Origin: Pseudidiomarina sp. CB1
GTDB lineage: Bacteria > Pseudomonadota > Gammaproteobacteria > Enterobacterales > Alteromonadaceae
Direction: 5' to 3'
Assembly (NCBI RefSeq): GCF_024752025.1
Contig: NZ_JANTPU010000003.1
Coordinates: 174,203-238,202, forward strand
Length of the DNA: 64,000 bases
The notes beneath the pieces were generated by a model that did no database searches, was not told the origin of the DNA, and saw nothing but the letters and a program-made list of their open reading frames with translations. This document shows, one piece after another, positions 43,114 to 50,750 of this stretch. The position numbers and the translations under genes were made by a program. The stretch's first letter is position 1; the number at the start of each line of letters is the position of its first letter.

Positions 43114-43917
43114 ATGGAAAATTTAAAAGCTGAATATTTAAAAGGCGTATATAGCCTACTGAAGGAAATTAAATCTGATTCTGACGAAATTTTCCATGCG
43201 ATAAGGAATGACCCAGAAGCCCGCGGTAAACTATTTTTTAAAGTATCTAATTGGTCACATTGGTACTCGCTGCCGTTTGTAAACCTTTGTGCTTTTGCTG
43301 CTAATTTATCTGGCTTAACGGAACCTCTTATCGAAGCATTTAAGGACGAGGATCTGCTTAAGGCGAGACTGTCTTTCTTAGATAAAATATCAGGCCATAA
43401 GCTTGAGTTTGAAAAACCTGAAGAGTCTTGGTCAGAGGAACAGACGGTTCAGCTATTTGTCCAAGTGTTGTTCGCCATTCACTATAGTCTTTCAGCGATC
43501 GGGCAAAGAAACCGCTCACTAAACTGCATGGTGGACGAACTCAAAAGTGGCTGTGAAAAGCCTGAAGAAGTAATTTTTGAGGCTGTCTCTATAGATCCTT
43601 CAATTATTGCAAATGCCGATGTAGCTCTTCACATCTCTCGCTGGACGCTTGAGGGCAACGCGGAATATTTCGATAGATTATCAAGAACTATAAAAGGAAC
43701 CTATCCAGCAAAACGTGCGCAGTATGCGAACGATCTTAGAATTATGGCTCAGGTAGCCGAGGATCTCGAAGATGAGCTGACCGTAAAAACCATGTATGAA
43801 ATGAACCAACTTCTGAATTTGATAGTTGAAGGTGAAGATCCATACGAAGCTATACGGAAGCACCTGCAAACTCGTAAGAAAGATACAAGGAGGTCGAAAC
43901 GCGAATCGTCCTCCTAA
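43114..43917 (+). CDS. Helical cytoplasmic protein of 267 residues, unknown
   Basis: Begins MENLKAEYLKGVYSLLKEIK, continues as a mostly alpha-helical, acidic protein (FVNLCAFAANLSGLTEPL, QTVQLFVQVLFAIHYSLSA) and ends in a basic tail (RKKDTRRSKRESSS). No signal peptide. No family recognised. The ATG has little ribosome-binding sequence upstream. It precedes the rep hairpin and gene by 26 bp and may belong to the replication or maintenance part of the element. Confidence 0.6.
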   Translation: MENLKAEYLKGVYSLLKEIKSDSDEIFHAIRNDPEARGKLFFKVSNWSHWYSLPFVNLCAFAANLSGLTEPLIEAFKDEDLLKARLSFLDKISGHKLEFEKPEESWSEEQTVQLFVQVLFAIHYSLSAIGQRNRSLNCMVDELKSGCEKPEEVIFEAVSIDPSIIANADVALHISRWTLEGNAEYFDRLSRTIKGTYPAKRAQYANDLRIMAQVAEDLEDELTVKTMYEMNQLLNLIVEGEDPYEAIRKHLQTRKKDTRRSKRESSS

Positions 43918-43943
43918 ACATTCCAGTTTAGGTGCATAAAGTA

Positions 43944-43972
43944 AGAAACCTCATTCACAATCTGAGGTTTCT
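43944..43972 (+). promoter_or_regulatory. Hairpin covering the rep ribosome-binding site
   Basis: AGAAACCTCA (43944-43953) and TGAGGTTTCT (43963-43972) form a perfect 10-bp stem with a 9-base loop ending 3 bases before the rep ATG. The only ribosome-binding-like sequence, GAGG, is in the right arm. In RNA this would sequester the site; in single-stranded DNA it could be a nicking hairpin. Confidence 0.7.
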
Positions 43973-43975
43973 ACT

Positions 43976-45235
43976 ATGTCGAAAAATGAACCAATCCAAA
44001 AAATCGAAGACGCCGACAATTTGTTTGCTTCGAAGAAGGAAACGAATTTCGGTGTCAATGCCAATCTAGCCAACGAGCAGGGTGCGCCACTTTGTAACAC
44101 AGCACCCCCAAAATACAACGGAACTCAAATACTGCGATCTGGGGTCGATAGCCTCTATCTGTCGTTTAACGGCGATGTTCGTTCAGGACTCCTGAGCCAA
44201 TTGCAGGATAAAAAGGCATTAGCACAAGCGGGAGGGCACAGCGGGAAGGCGTTCGCCGCGCTGGGCCTCGCGGGTATTCCGTTTAAGGTTCACGCCAAAG
44301 GCCAGAATATGCATCCTTTTGTTATCTCTAATCATCACTTCCGCATGCGTATCGCAGGCTCACAAGCTGGCAAAGTGCCACCGCTCTATGTCGAAATATC
44401 GAGTGAGCTACTTTCATGTTGTGGCTACGAGTCGTCGGTTCAGGCAGCAAGGGAGTTTGCGGAAGCGATTTTGAATGATGCCGACTCAGGTTCAATCAGT
44501 CGTATCGACCTATGCGTCGACTTTACGAGTTCGATAGATTGGCAGTCTGTTGATGCCAAGCGTTGGCGGTGTCGTTCGAATCATCGTGCTTTGTATCTCG
44601 AGTCTGAGCAGTTGCTCGGAAATGTCTTCGGTCAGTCGGGTGATGTATCGGCACGTTTGTATGATAAAACCAAAGAAATCGTCAAATCAGAGAAGTTTTT
44701 CTTCAAAGAGCTTTGGCAGCAAAACGGCTGGGATGGTGAAAGCTCTGTGTGGCGACTTGAATTCCAGCTACGTCGCGAAGCGTTGAAAACATGTCAGTCG
44801 CTTAATCCAGATTTCATTATCGAACTTTTCAATTCGCTGTGGCGTTATTACACCACACAATGGTTGTCACTTTGTAATGTTAACCCAAAGGATAGTAATC
44901 GCTCGCGTTGGCCGCTCGCTGCTGAATGGCAAACACTTTCGACTGCCAAGTTTAACCCCCAGCCAGTGGAAGACATTCGTCGGCTTAACTTCGAGTCCGT
45001 ACCAAGCGATGAAACCATCTTTGTCGGTGCCACAGGCTATTTAACGAGCTTCATGGTCAAGTATGAGTATAAGTCGTTAGCAGAAGCGCTTACGGCTTAT
45101 CCTGAACACGCCAAAAGGTACTTCAAAACCGCCGAAAACAAACACATCTCATTCGATGCCTACGTCGAGAAAAAAGTCGCCGAGAAAAAGGTGAAGTTCG
45201 TCAAGCTTGGTAAGCTTCTGGAGTCGGAGAAATGA
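43976..45235 (+). CDS. Replication initiation protein, Rep_trans/RstA-like
   Basis: A 419-residue protein resembling the Rep_trans (PF02486) group of rolling-circle initiators, which includes RstA of CTX phage and Orf20 of Tn916. Visible features: SGVDSLYLSFNGDV, HHFRMRIAGSQ, RIDLCVDF near residue 177, SARLYDKTKEIVKS near 225 (Tyr and Lys region) and VWRLEFQLRREALK near 260. These fit the family core where an Asp-rich motif and a Tyr act in nicking. The ATG lies 3 bases after a hairpin that covers its ribosome-binding site. The stop overlaps an ATG (ATGA) and the HTH gene begins 3 bases later, so the unit is compact. Confidence 0.8.
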   Translation: MSKNEPIQKIEDADNLFASKKETNFGVNANLANEQGAPLCNTAPPKYNGTQILRSGVDSLYLSFNGDVRSGLLSQLQDKKALAQAGGHSGKAFAALGLAGIPFKVHAKGQNMHPFVISNHHFRMRIAGSQAGKVPPLYVEISSELLSCCGYESSVQAAREFAEAILNDADSGSISRIDLCVDFTSSIDWQSVDAKRWRCRSNHRALYLESEQLLGNVFGQSGDVSARLYDKTKEIVKSEKFFFKELWQQNGWDGESSVWRLEFQLRREALKTCQSLNPDFIIELFNSLWRYYTTQWLSLCNVNPKDSNRSRWPLAAEWQTLSTAKFNPQPVEDIRRLNFESVPSDETIFVGATGYLTSFMVKYEYKSLAEALTAYPEHAKRYFKTAENKHISFDAYVEKKVAEKKVKFVKLGKLLESEK

Positions 45236-45238
45236 GCC

Positions 45239-45571
45239 ATGAAAACCTACGACCTTCACCAAGCAGCAAAGTACCTGTGTATGTCCGCATCCCATTTGGG
45301 CGAGTTGGCTCGCAGTCGGCGTATCAAAGCGGCAAAGCCTGGCAAGCGTTGGGTGTTCCTCGAAAAAGACCTTGTGGAATATCTGGATGCTTTATATTCT
45401 TTCGGTGTGAACACGCCGCAACAAGGTTGTGATGAGGAGGAATCATCATGGCATTGTACAAACGTGGGAACCTCTGGTGGACTCGCTTCACGGCACCAAA
45501 CGGAGAGAGAGTATCGCGCTCTACTGGCACCGAAGAGAAGAAGCGGGCACAAGAGTATGAAGACCACCTAA
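45239..45571 (+). CDS. Excisionase/AlpA-like helix-turn-helix protein
   Basis: Residues 1-52 form a MerR-type HTH_17 domain of the excisionase group (YDLHQAAKYLCMSASHLGEL, KRWVFLEKDLVEYLDAL). The frame then continues to 110 residues overlapping the integrase start by 124 bp; the tail after about residue 60 has no conserved pattern. Likely a recombination directionality factor acting with the downstream integrase. It begins 3 bp after the rep stop. Confidence 0.75.
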   Translation: MKTYDLHQAAKYLCMSASHLGELARSRRIKAAKPGKRWVFLEKDLVEYLDALYSFGVNTPQQGCDEEESSWHCTNVGTSGGLASRHQTEREYRALLAPKRRSGHKSMKTT

Positions 45572-46563
45572 AAAGTGAAGCTTGGCGGGTGTATAAACTG
45601 GGAGAAAAACCACGTCGCACATGGAAAGAAGCTGTTGTGCGCTGGTTACAAGAACGAGCCAGCAAAGCCGATGCAAAGAAAGATTTAGGCAAGCTCCGTT
45701 GGCTCGATAACTATCTCGGCACTTTGTACCTTGATGAAGTCAATCGTGATGTGGTGGATGCGATTAAGCATAAACGCTTGGAGATCGCTTCAACCAGTAC
45801 CGCAAATCGTTACTTAGCATTGATTAGAGCGATTTTACGGGCAGCACGTGATGAATGGGAATGGATCGACCATATTCCCGCTATCAAGCTCTACAAGGAG
45901 CCAAGAAAGCGAGTACGTTGGTTACGACCCGACGAAGCACAGCGATTATTAAGTGAATTACCGCGTCATTTGCAGTTAATGGCGATCTTTTCACTGGCGA
46001 CAGGCTTACGGCAATCAAATGTCAGTTACCTGCGCTGGGATCAGGTTGATTTAGAACGCGGTTATGCATGGATCCACCCCGACGAATCGAAATCAGGTCG
46101 GGCAATCAATGTACCGCTTAATAACGATGCGCTGGCAGTCTTACATGAAGTGCAGGGCGAGGATAGAGACTACTGCTTTGTCTATCAGGGCAAACCAGTC
46201 GAACGCACCTCTACCAAAGCATGGCATGCAGCACTGAAACGAGCGGGTATTGAAAATTTTCGTTGGCACGATTTACGCCATACATGGGCAAGCTGGCATG
46301 TGCAAAACGGTACAAGCTTACAAGAATTGCAGGAGCTTGGCGGTTGGGCATCTTTTGAGATGGTGTTGCGCTATGCACACCTGGCGAAAGGACAGCTTAA
46401 ACGTGTGGCAAACAACGTGGGCGGTACAATTGGTACAAATCTGGTACAAAGCCAGAAAGTAAAAAGCCCCGCTGTTTCCAGCGAGGCCTTTAGAATAATG
46501 GTGCCCAGAGGCGGAATCGAACCACCGACACGAGGATTTTCAATCCTCTGCTCTACCGACTGA
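45448..46563 (+). CDS. int: Tyrosine recombinase (integrase) of the element
   Basis: A 371-residue phage-type integrase. The N-terminal part binds arm or core DNA; the catalytic domain has R188 in TGLRQSN, H274 and R277 in HDLRHTWASWH, a Trp in place of the second His in LGGWASFEM, and nucleophile Y309 in VLRYAHL. AGGAGG precedes the ATG. The gene reads toward and into tRNA-Phe on the opposite strand; its last residues (VPRGGIEPPTRGFSILCSTD) are antisense tRNA and end in the chromosomal part of the tRNA. Upstream HTH gene overlaps its 5' end. It should catalyse integration between attP and the 3' end of tRNA-Phe. Confidence 0.92.
   Translation: MALYKRGNLWWTRFTAPNGERVSRSTGTEEKKRAQEYEDHLKSEAWRVYKLGEKPRRTWKEAVVRWLQERASKADAKKDLGKLRWLDNYLGTLYLDEVNRDVVDAIKHKRLEIASTSTANRYLALIRAILRAARDEWEWIDHIPAIKLYKEPRKRVRWLRPDEAQRLLSELPRHLQLMAIFSLATGLRQSNVSYLRWDQVDLERGYAWIHPDESKSGRAINVPLNNDALAVLHEVQGEDRDYCFVYQGKPVERTSTKAWHAALKRAGIENFRWHDLRHTWASWHVQNGTSLQELQELGGWASFEMVLRYAHLAKGQLKRVANNVGGTIGTNLVQSQKVKSPAVSSEAFRIMVPRGGIEPPTRGFSILCSTD
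46422..46448 (+). repeat. TGGTACA repeats inside the right end
   Basis: CGGTACA (46422-46428), TGGTACA (46431-46437) and TGGTACA (46442-46448), the last two as TGGTACAAATCTGGTACA, lie within the 3' end of the integrase gene, 45 bp from attR. They mirror the left-end set in sequence, direction and 11-bp spacing. Confidence 0.6.
46461..46491 (-). terminator. tRNA-Phe terminator carried by the element
   Basis: On the minus strand AAGGCCTCGCTG and CAGCGGGGCTTTTT form a stem with a GAAA loop and a T-run, 8 bases past the tRNA CCA. It lies inside the integrase gene on the plus strand and resembles the displaced terminator at 39537-39568. Confidence 0.8.
46493..46544. repeat. Right attachment repeat (attR)
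   Basis: 52 bases identical to 39571-39622. This copy is continuous with the 5' part of tRNA-Phe, so the intact tRNA gene is the recombined one. Crossover must fall within this stretch. Confidence 0.93.
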
Positions 46564-46574
46564 GCTATCTGGGC
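46499..46574 (-). tRNA. tRNA-Phe (GAA)
   Basis: A 76-base cloverleaf on the minus strand. The acceptor stem GCCCAGA pairs with TCTGGGC; the D-loop GTCGGTAG, the anticodon loop TTGAAAA with anticodon GAA between GAGGA and TCCTC, and the T-loop GTTCGATTC are all present, and CCA is encoded. It is the integration target of the element to its left; the 3' half is supplied by the element. A GC-rich discriminator and a good promoter lie upstream. Confidence 0.97.
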
Positions 46575-46584
46575 AACGGGGCGT

Positions 46585-46613
46585 ATTAAACGAGTTTTTC
46601 GGCTCTGAGTCAA
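46585..46613 (-). promoter_or_regulatory. Predicted sigma-70 promoter of tRNA-Phe
   Basis: On the minus strand TTGACT (46613-46608), a 17-base spacer and TTTAAT (46590-46585), then a GC-rich discriminator (ACGCCCC) before the tRNA. Typical of stringently controlled stable-RNA promoters. Confidence 0.8.
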
Positions 46614-46679
46614 CCGCTTTTTAGCGATTTTCTATGGTTTGTGTGCCGTTTGCTCAGTAAATACGCAGTTTGCTGAATT

Positions 46680-48596
46680 TTACGCCTTCAAGTAGGTACT
46701 GCCCGCCAAACATTTTTCGTAGTAGTCAGTCCAGCGCACGCCCTCACGAGGTGCGATGTGACCTTTACGAACTTCGCGGTCAATACACTTCTTCACGGTT
46801 TTGGCCATGAAATCGGTGTTGTATTGCATGGTTTCGAGTACTTTCTCGGCGGCGGTACCAGGCACGACTTCTTCGATGTAGAAGTCGCCAGGCTCGTCGT
46901 CGTGACAGTAGATATGCACTTCGGTTAAACGCCCGAACAGGTTATGCATATCGCCCATGACGTCTTGATACGCTCCGGTTAGGAACATGCCGACGTAATA
47001 GTCTTCACCTTTGCGTAATGCATGCATCGGAATGTTGTCACTGATTTCGGTGCCTTCGATGTACTTGCTGAGCTTACCGTCGCTATCACAGGTGATATCA
47101 ACGATGGAGCAGCGCACTTCAGGCTTCTCCTGCAGACGACTGACCGGCACAATTGGCAACACTTGGCCAATAGCCCAAGTGTCAGCGGCTGACTGGAAAA
47201 TCGAGAAGTTACACAAGTATTGGCTTGCTAAAGTATCTTCGAGCTCTTCAAGTTCTTGAAACACGAAAGCATCGCGGTCCAGCGAGTTGTGGATATCACT
47301 CAAAATGCGCCAATACATGGTGTCGAGCTTGGCCATTTCGCTAAGCGATAAAATGCCTAACTTAAATGCTTCGTAAGCACTCTGTTTAAATGATGCCGCA
47401 TCGTTGTAGCGTTCTTGCGGATGCAAGTCAGCAGCGGAGACGAGTTCACGCATGTTCGAGACGAGAATATGCTCGCCGTCTGCAGCGGAAATATCAAACT
47501 GCGCCCCGGTGTTTTTAATTTCGCCAACAATATTGGTCACCACACAACTATGGTGAGCGGTAATGGCACGGCCACTCTCGCTCACTAGGTTCGGGTGCGG
47601 TACTTCTTCCAGATCACAGATCTGCTTCACCCCATAAACGACGTCGGCGACGTACTCCTCGGTGGAGTAGTTGCGTGACGAGTCAGTGGTCGAGCTGGTG
47701 CCATCGTAATCGATGCCTAAGCCGCCACCGATATCAAGGTATTCCAGTGGCACGCCTTCCTGAATAAGTTTGGCGTACAGGCGAGCACCTTCAGAAACGG
47801 CTTCTTTGACTTTGCGAATATCCGACATCTGACTACCAATGTGGAAGTGCAGTAACTTCGCACAGTGCAGCATGTCTTCTTTCTTCAGTAACTCGATAAT
47901 GTTCAGGATCTCAGTAATGCTCAGGCCGAATTTCGCTCGGTCGCCACTGGAGCCGGCCCATTTACCGGCGCTACGCACCATCATCTTGCTACGCAAACCA
48001 ATCAGCGGCTCTACACCGAGCTTTTTCGCTAGTGGAATGAGCATTTCGAGTTCGCTGTATTTTTCGATGACAATGATCATCTTGCGGCGCAACTGCCGTC
48101 CGAGCAATGCGAGCGTCAGATAGTCTTCATCTTTATAGCCATTAAGTACGGTCAGTGCATCTGGGTTCTCGTTATAGGCGAGGACGGCCATAAGTTCAGG
48201 CTTTGAGCCTGCTTCGAGGCCATAGTTGTAGGGTTCACCGGCGTCGATGATCTCTTCAACGACTTCACGCATTTGGTTGACTTTGATCGGAAACACACCG
48301 CAGTACTTGCCTTGGAAATTGGCTTCTTCGATGGTTTTCGCAAAGGTCTCGTTCAAGATTTCAACTTGTGAGCGCAAGATGTCGTGAAAACGAATAACCG
48401 CTGGCAATTGAATGCCTTCAGCACGGATCTCATCCAACACATCTTTCATGTCGATGGTGACGTCGGGCAGACGATGATTGGGTGCAATTTGAATATTGCC
48501 GTTGTCACCAATCGAAAAATAACCCGCGCCCCAACGGTTCACACCGTAGAGCTCTTCGGCGTCGTCAATGCTCCAGTCTTGAGTGCTGTCGCCCAT
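46680..48596 (-). CDS. speA: Biosynthetic arginine decarboxylase
   Basis: Converts arginine to agmatine, the first step of one putrescine route. The 638-residue protein is of the large alanine-racemase-fold type (E. coli 658). The PLP lysine is in CGVFPIKVNQMREVV near residue 100. FHIGSQMSDIRKVKEAV near 252 and DIGGGLGIDYDGTSS near 285 belong to the PLP barrel. MPIVPVSRLQE-like and VGMFLTGAYQDVMGDMHN near 560 are the C-terminal beta-domain. The ATG overlaps the speB stop (TAATG), so it is translated with agmatinase. Confidence 0.96.
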   Translation of the reverse strand: MGDSTQDWSIDDAEELYGVNRWGAGYFSIGDNGNIQIAPNHRLPDVTIDMKDVLDEIRAEGIQLPAVIRFHDILRSQVEILNETFAKTIEEANFQGKYCGVFPIKVNQMREVVEEIIDAGEPYNYGLEAGSKPELMAVLAYNENPDALTVLNGYKDEDYLTLALLGRQLRRKMIIVIEKYSELEMLIPLAKKLGVEPLIGLRSKMMVRSAGKWAGSSGDRAKFGLSITEILNIIELLKKEDMLHCAKLLHFHIGSQMSDIRKVKEAVSEGARLYAKLIQEGVPLEYLDIGGGLGIDYDGTSSTTDSSRNYSTEEYVADVVYGVKQICDLEEVPHPNLVSESGRAITAHHSCVVTNIVGEIKNTGAQFDISAADGEHILVSNMRELVSAADLHPQERYNDAASFKQSAYEAFKLGILSLSEMAKLDTMYWRILSDIHNSLDRDAFVFQELEELEDTLASQYLCNFSIFQSAADTWAIGQVLPIVPVSRLQEKPEVRCSIVDITCDSDGKLSKYIEGTEISDNIPMHALRKGEDYYVGMFLTGAYQDVMGDMHNLFGRLTEVHIYCHDDEPGDFYIEEVVPGTAAEKVLETMQYNTDFMAKTVKKCIDREVRKGHIAPREGVRWTDYYEKCLAGSTYLKA

Positions 48597-49531
48597 TAGC
48601 GCGCTCCCTTTTCATTCAAAATAATCAGCAATTCACGGACAATTTTTGCCGCAAAAACATCAGAGTTACCGGTCGGGTCGATTTCGGGTGACAGTTCGAC
48701 CACGTCAGCGCCAACCAAATTCTTCTCGCGCAAAATCTTCATCAAACTCACATACGAGTGAAAGTCTTCGCCGCCTGGCTCAGGTGTACCGGTGCCCGGC
48801 AAGAATGCTGGATCAAAATAGTCCAAATCGAGCGTCAAGTAGATCGGACGATCGCCAGCAATCGCAGCCACGCTATCTAAAAAGTCTTTACGCGAAGTAC
48901 GCACTGTCTTGTGCTCTTTCATGTACTGATACTCTTCGCGCGTTCCCGAACGGATGCCGTATTGAATCAGTTCATGGCCCGGACCAAAGTGATCGAGCGA
49001 GCGACGAATAATCGATGCATGCGAATAGTGGTAACCCAAGAAACCGTCACGCAGGTCAGCGTGGGCATCAAGATGCAACAGCACGAGGTCAGGGTATTGA
49101 GCCAAGTACTTGCGGATTGGCGCATAAGAAATCGAGTGTTCACCACCTAAGGTAAGCACACGCACATTGTCCTTCGCCAAATCCAACGGGCCAAATAGCG
49201 CATCAAACTGATCGGTCGCGTGACGCCACTGGCCTTCTATATCGTCACCATGACCTAGTGAAAGGTTCCCGAGATCGTAAAAAGGGTGATCAAACAGGTC
49301 GGCATCAAGATAAGGTGAATACGATTCGATGTCTTCCGAAACCGCACGCAGGCCGTCAGGACCATTGCGTGTGCCTTTACGAAAACAGGCAGTGCCATCA
49401 AAACCAAACCCAATCATGTGAGTGGCGTTGGCATGGATCGCATTATCAACTTGTGCACCAAAAAATTCGCGCACTGGGGCGACCGTTTGGACGTTTACGG
49501 AAGTTACCGCGTCAGTTTGATGTTGGCTCAA
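48596..49531 (-). CDS. speB: Agmatinase
   Basis: Hydrolyses agmatine to putrescine and urea with a binuclear Mn centre, completing the route begun by SpeA. Metal-ligand motifs are present in order: TLGGEHSISYAP (His), LLHLDAHADLRDG (Asp-His-Asp) and LTLDLDYFDPAFLPGTGTPEPGG (Asp, Asp). I start it at TTG 49531 because a GGAGG site lies 9 bases upstream, giving 311 residues (E. coli 306). The open frame extends back to a TTG at 49576 that lies in the pfkA terminator region. It overlaps speA by 1 base. Confidence 0.93.
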   Translation of the reverse strand: MSQHQTDAVTSVNVQTVAPVREFFGAQVDNAIHANATHMIGFGFDGTACFRKGTRNGPDGLRAVSEDIESYSPYLDADLFDHPFYDLGNLSLGHGDDIEGQWRHATDQFDALFGPLDLAKDNVRVLTLGGEHSISYAPIRKYLAQYPDLVLLHLDAHADLRDGFLGYHYSHASIIRRSLDHFGPGHELIQYGIRSGTREEYQYMKEHKTVRTSRKDFLDSVAAIAGDRPIYLTLDLDYFDPAFLPGTGTPEPGGEDFHSYVSLMKILREKNLVGADVVELSPEIDPTGNSDVFAAKIVRELLIILNEKGAR

Positions 49532-49579
49532 GGTCAAGCACCTCCGTCGTTGCAACAGGGCAGTAAAAATGGGCAAATA

Positions 49580-49611
49580 AAAAAGGGGGCTATTATCTGC
49601 GCAAAAGCCCC
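49580..49611 (-). terminator. Terminator after pfkA
   Basis: On the minus strand GGGGCT (49611-49606) pairs with AGCCCC (49591-49586) across a 14-base loop and is followed by CTTTTTTATTT. It lies 23 bases beyond the pfkA stop and upstream of speB. Confidence 0.75.
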
Positions 49612-49633
49612 GAAATGCTACACTTTTACCGCC

Positions 49634-50668
49634 TTAATTGTCTGTTTTCGTACGCCGATTTTTCTTCACTGGATTAAAAATCTCATGTTGAATGCGCAAT
49701 AGGTTCTGATCGAGTGGATTTTTCTTTTGCCACGTATCCGGTAGCGGCACTGCAACACGTTCGTTGGCGCGCTTTCCTGCCATAACACGGTGCTCACCAG
49801 CAAGTAATAATTCGACGGCGTGGACCCCGAGCTCCGAGGCTAAGATCCGATCGGCTGGTGCTGGCGCTCCGCCGCGTTGAATGTGCCCAAGTAAACACGG
49901 GCGGCAGGGTAAGTGGTGTTCGGCTTCAAGCTGTTCAGCCAAGGCTACGGCGCCGCCTGGCCATTGATGTTCACTCAACACCATCACGTAACTACCTTCG
50001 CCACGAATTTCTTGCACGCGTTGGATATGTTTGACGAGGGCGGCAACGGTTAATGGCTTCTCTTTTTGCAGCTCCGGCAAAATCATTCGTTCGGCGCCCG
50101 CGGCCATGGCACTTCCGAGGCCAATGAAGCCAGCGTCACGGCCCATGACTTCGACAATAAACACGCGGTCCATCGCATCTGCCGTGTCACGGATCTTATC
50201 CAAAGCATCCATGGCAATATTGACGGCGGTGGCATAGCCGATGGTCATGTCGGTGCCGTACAAGTCATTATCGATGGTGCCAGGGACGCCGATAATTTTT
50301 CCTTGCCAATGGTTGGCTAAATGATCGGCGCCGCGAAATGAGCCGTCGCCGCCAATGATTACCAGTGCGTCGATGTTATGGCTATCAAGGTTTGCGGCGG
50401 CTTCTTGTGCGGCATCGGCCTCTTTGAAGCGTTGGCAACGAGCGCTTTTGATAATGGTTCCTGAGTACTGCAGGATATGCAGTACGTCTTTGGCTACGAG
50501 CGGCATATAGTCGTTGTCTAATAACCCCTGGTAGCCATGACGAAAGGCAATGGTTTCAATACCATAATGCTCAGCGGCGAGCACCACCGCCCGCAACGCA
50601 GCATTCATCCCTGGTGCATCACCGCCACTGGTGAGCACGCCAATCCGTTTTATTGTTTGTGAAGACAC
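49634..50668 (-). CDS. pfkA: ATP-dependent 6-phosphofructokinase
   Basis: Phosphorylates fructose-6-phosphate in glycolysis. The 344-residue protein has GVLTSGGDAPGMNAALRAVV near the N-terminus, IIGGDGSFRGAD near residue 100 (ATP-type GDGS rather than the PPi-type GDD), PGTIDNDLYGTDMTIGYATA near 122 with catalytic Asp, and VEVMGRDAGFIGLGSA near 162. It is about 20 residues longer than E. coli PfkA, with a basic C-terminal tail. I start it at GTG 50668, which has a GGAG upstream, and not at the more distant TTG 50689. Adjacent genes suggest no operon; a terminator follows. Confidence 0.92.
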   Translation of the reverse strand: MSSQTIKRIGVLTSGGDAPGMNAALRAVVLAAEHYGIETIAFRHGYQGLLDNDYMPLVAKDVLHILQYSGTIIKSARCQRFKEADAAQEAAANLDSHNIDALVIIGGDGSFRGADHLANHWQGKIIGVPGTIDNDLYGTDMTIGYATAVNIAMDALDKIRDTADAMDRVFIVEVMGRDAGFIGLGSAMAAGAERMILPELQKEKPLTVAALVKHIQRVQEIRGEGSYVMVLSEHQWPGGAVALAEQLEAEHHLPCRPCLLGHIQRGGAPAPADRILASELGVHAVELLLAGEHRVMAGKRANERVAVPLPDTWQKKNPLDQNLLRIQHEIFNPVKKNRRTKTDN

Positions 50669-50750
50669 TGCGCGCTTACTCCTCTGCAATGTGTCGTATG
50701 TTACGCCTATTATTTGGTAAGCTTATCGAACTAATTACGAATAACAAGCG

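Larger units (their letters stand above)
39571..46544. mobile_element. Integrative element in tRNA-Phe (about 7 kb)
   Basis: Bounded by a 52-bp direct repeat from the 3' end of tRNA-Phe. It contains, left to right: left-end repeats, four exported-protein genes, two small unknown genes, a Rep_trans-type initiator, an excisionase-like HTH gene and a tyrosine integrase whose gene runs into the tRNA. Gene order rep-xis-int at the right end is one compact unit with overlapping or near-overlapping starts. Cargo genes (about 40.3-43.9 kb) are visibly more AT-rich than rep-int and than the chromosome. No relaxase with a transfer system, no coat or Zot gene and no phage structural gene was found. It is best described as a small replicating integrative element or satellite. 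Confidence 0.88.

Noticed and set aside
39571..46544. Interpretation as a filamentous prophage
   Set aside because: A Rep_trans initiator is present, but no Zot/morphogenesis gene, coat-like small membrane protein or ssDNA-binding protein was found.
39571..46544. Interpretation as an ICE
   Set aside because: No type IV secretion genes, coupling protein or clear relaxase apart from Rep; at most a mobilisable or satellite element.
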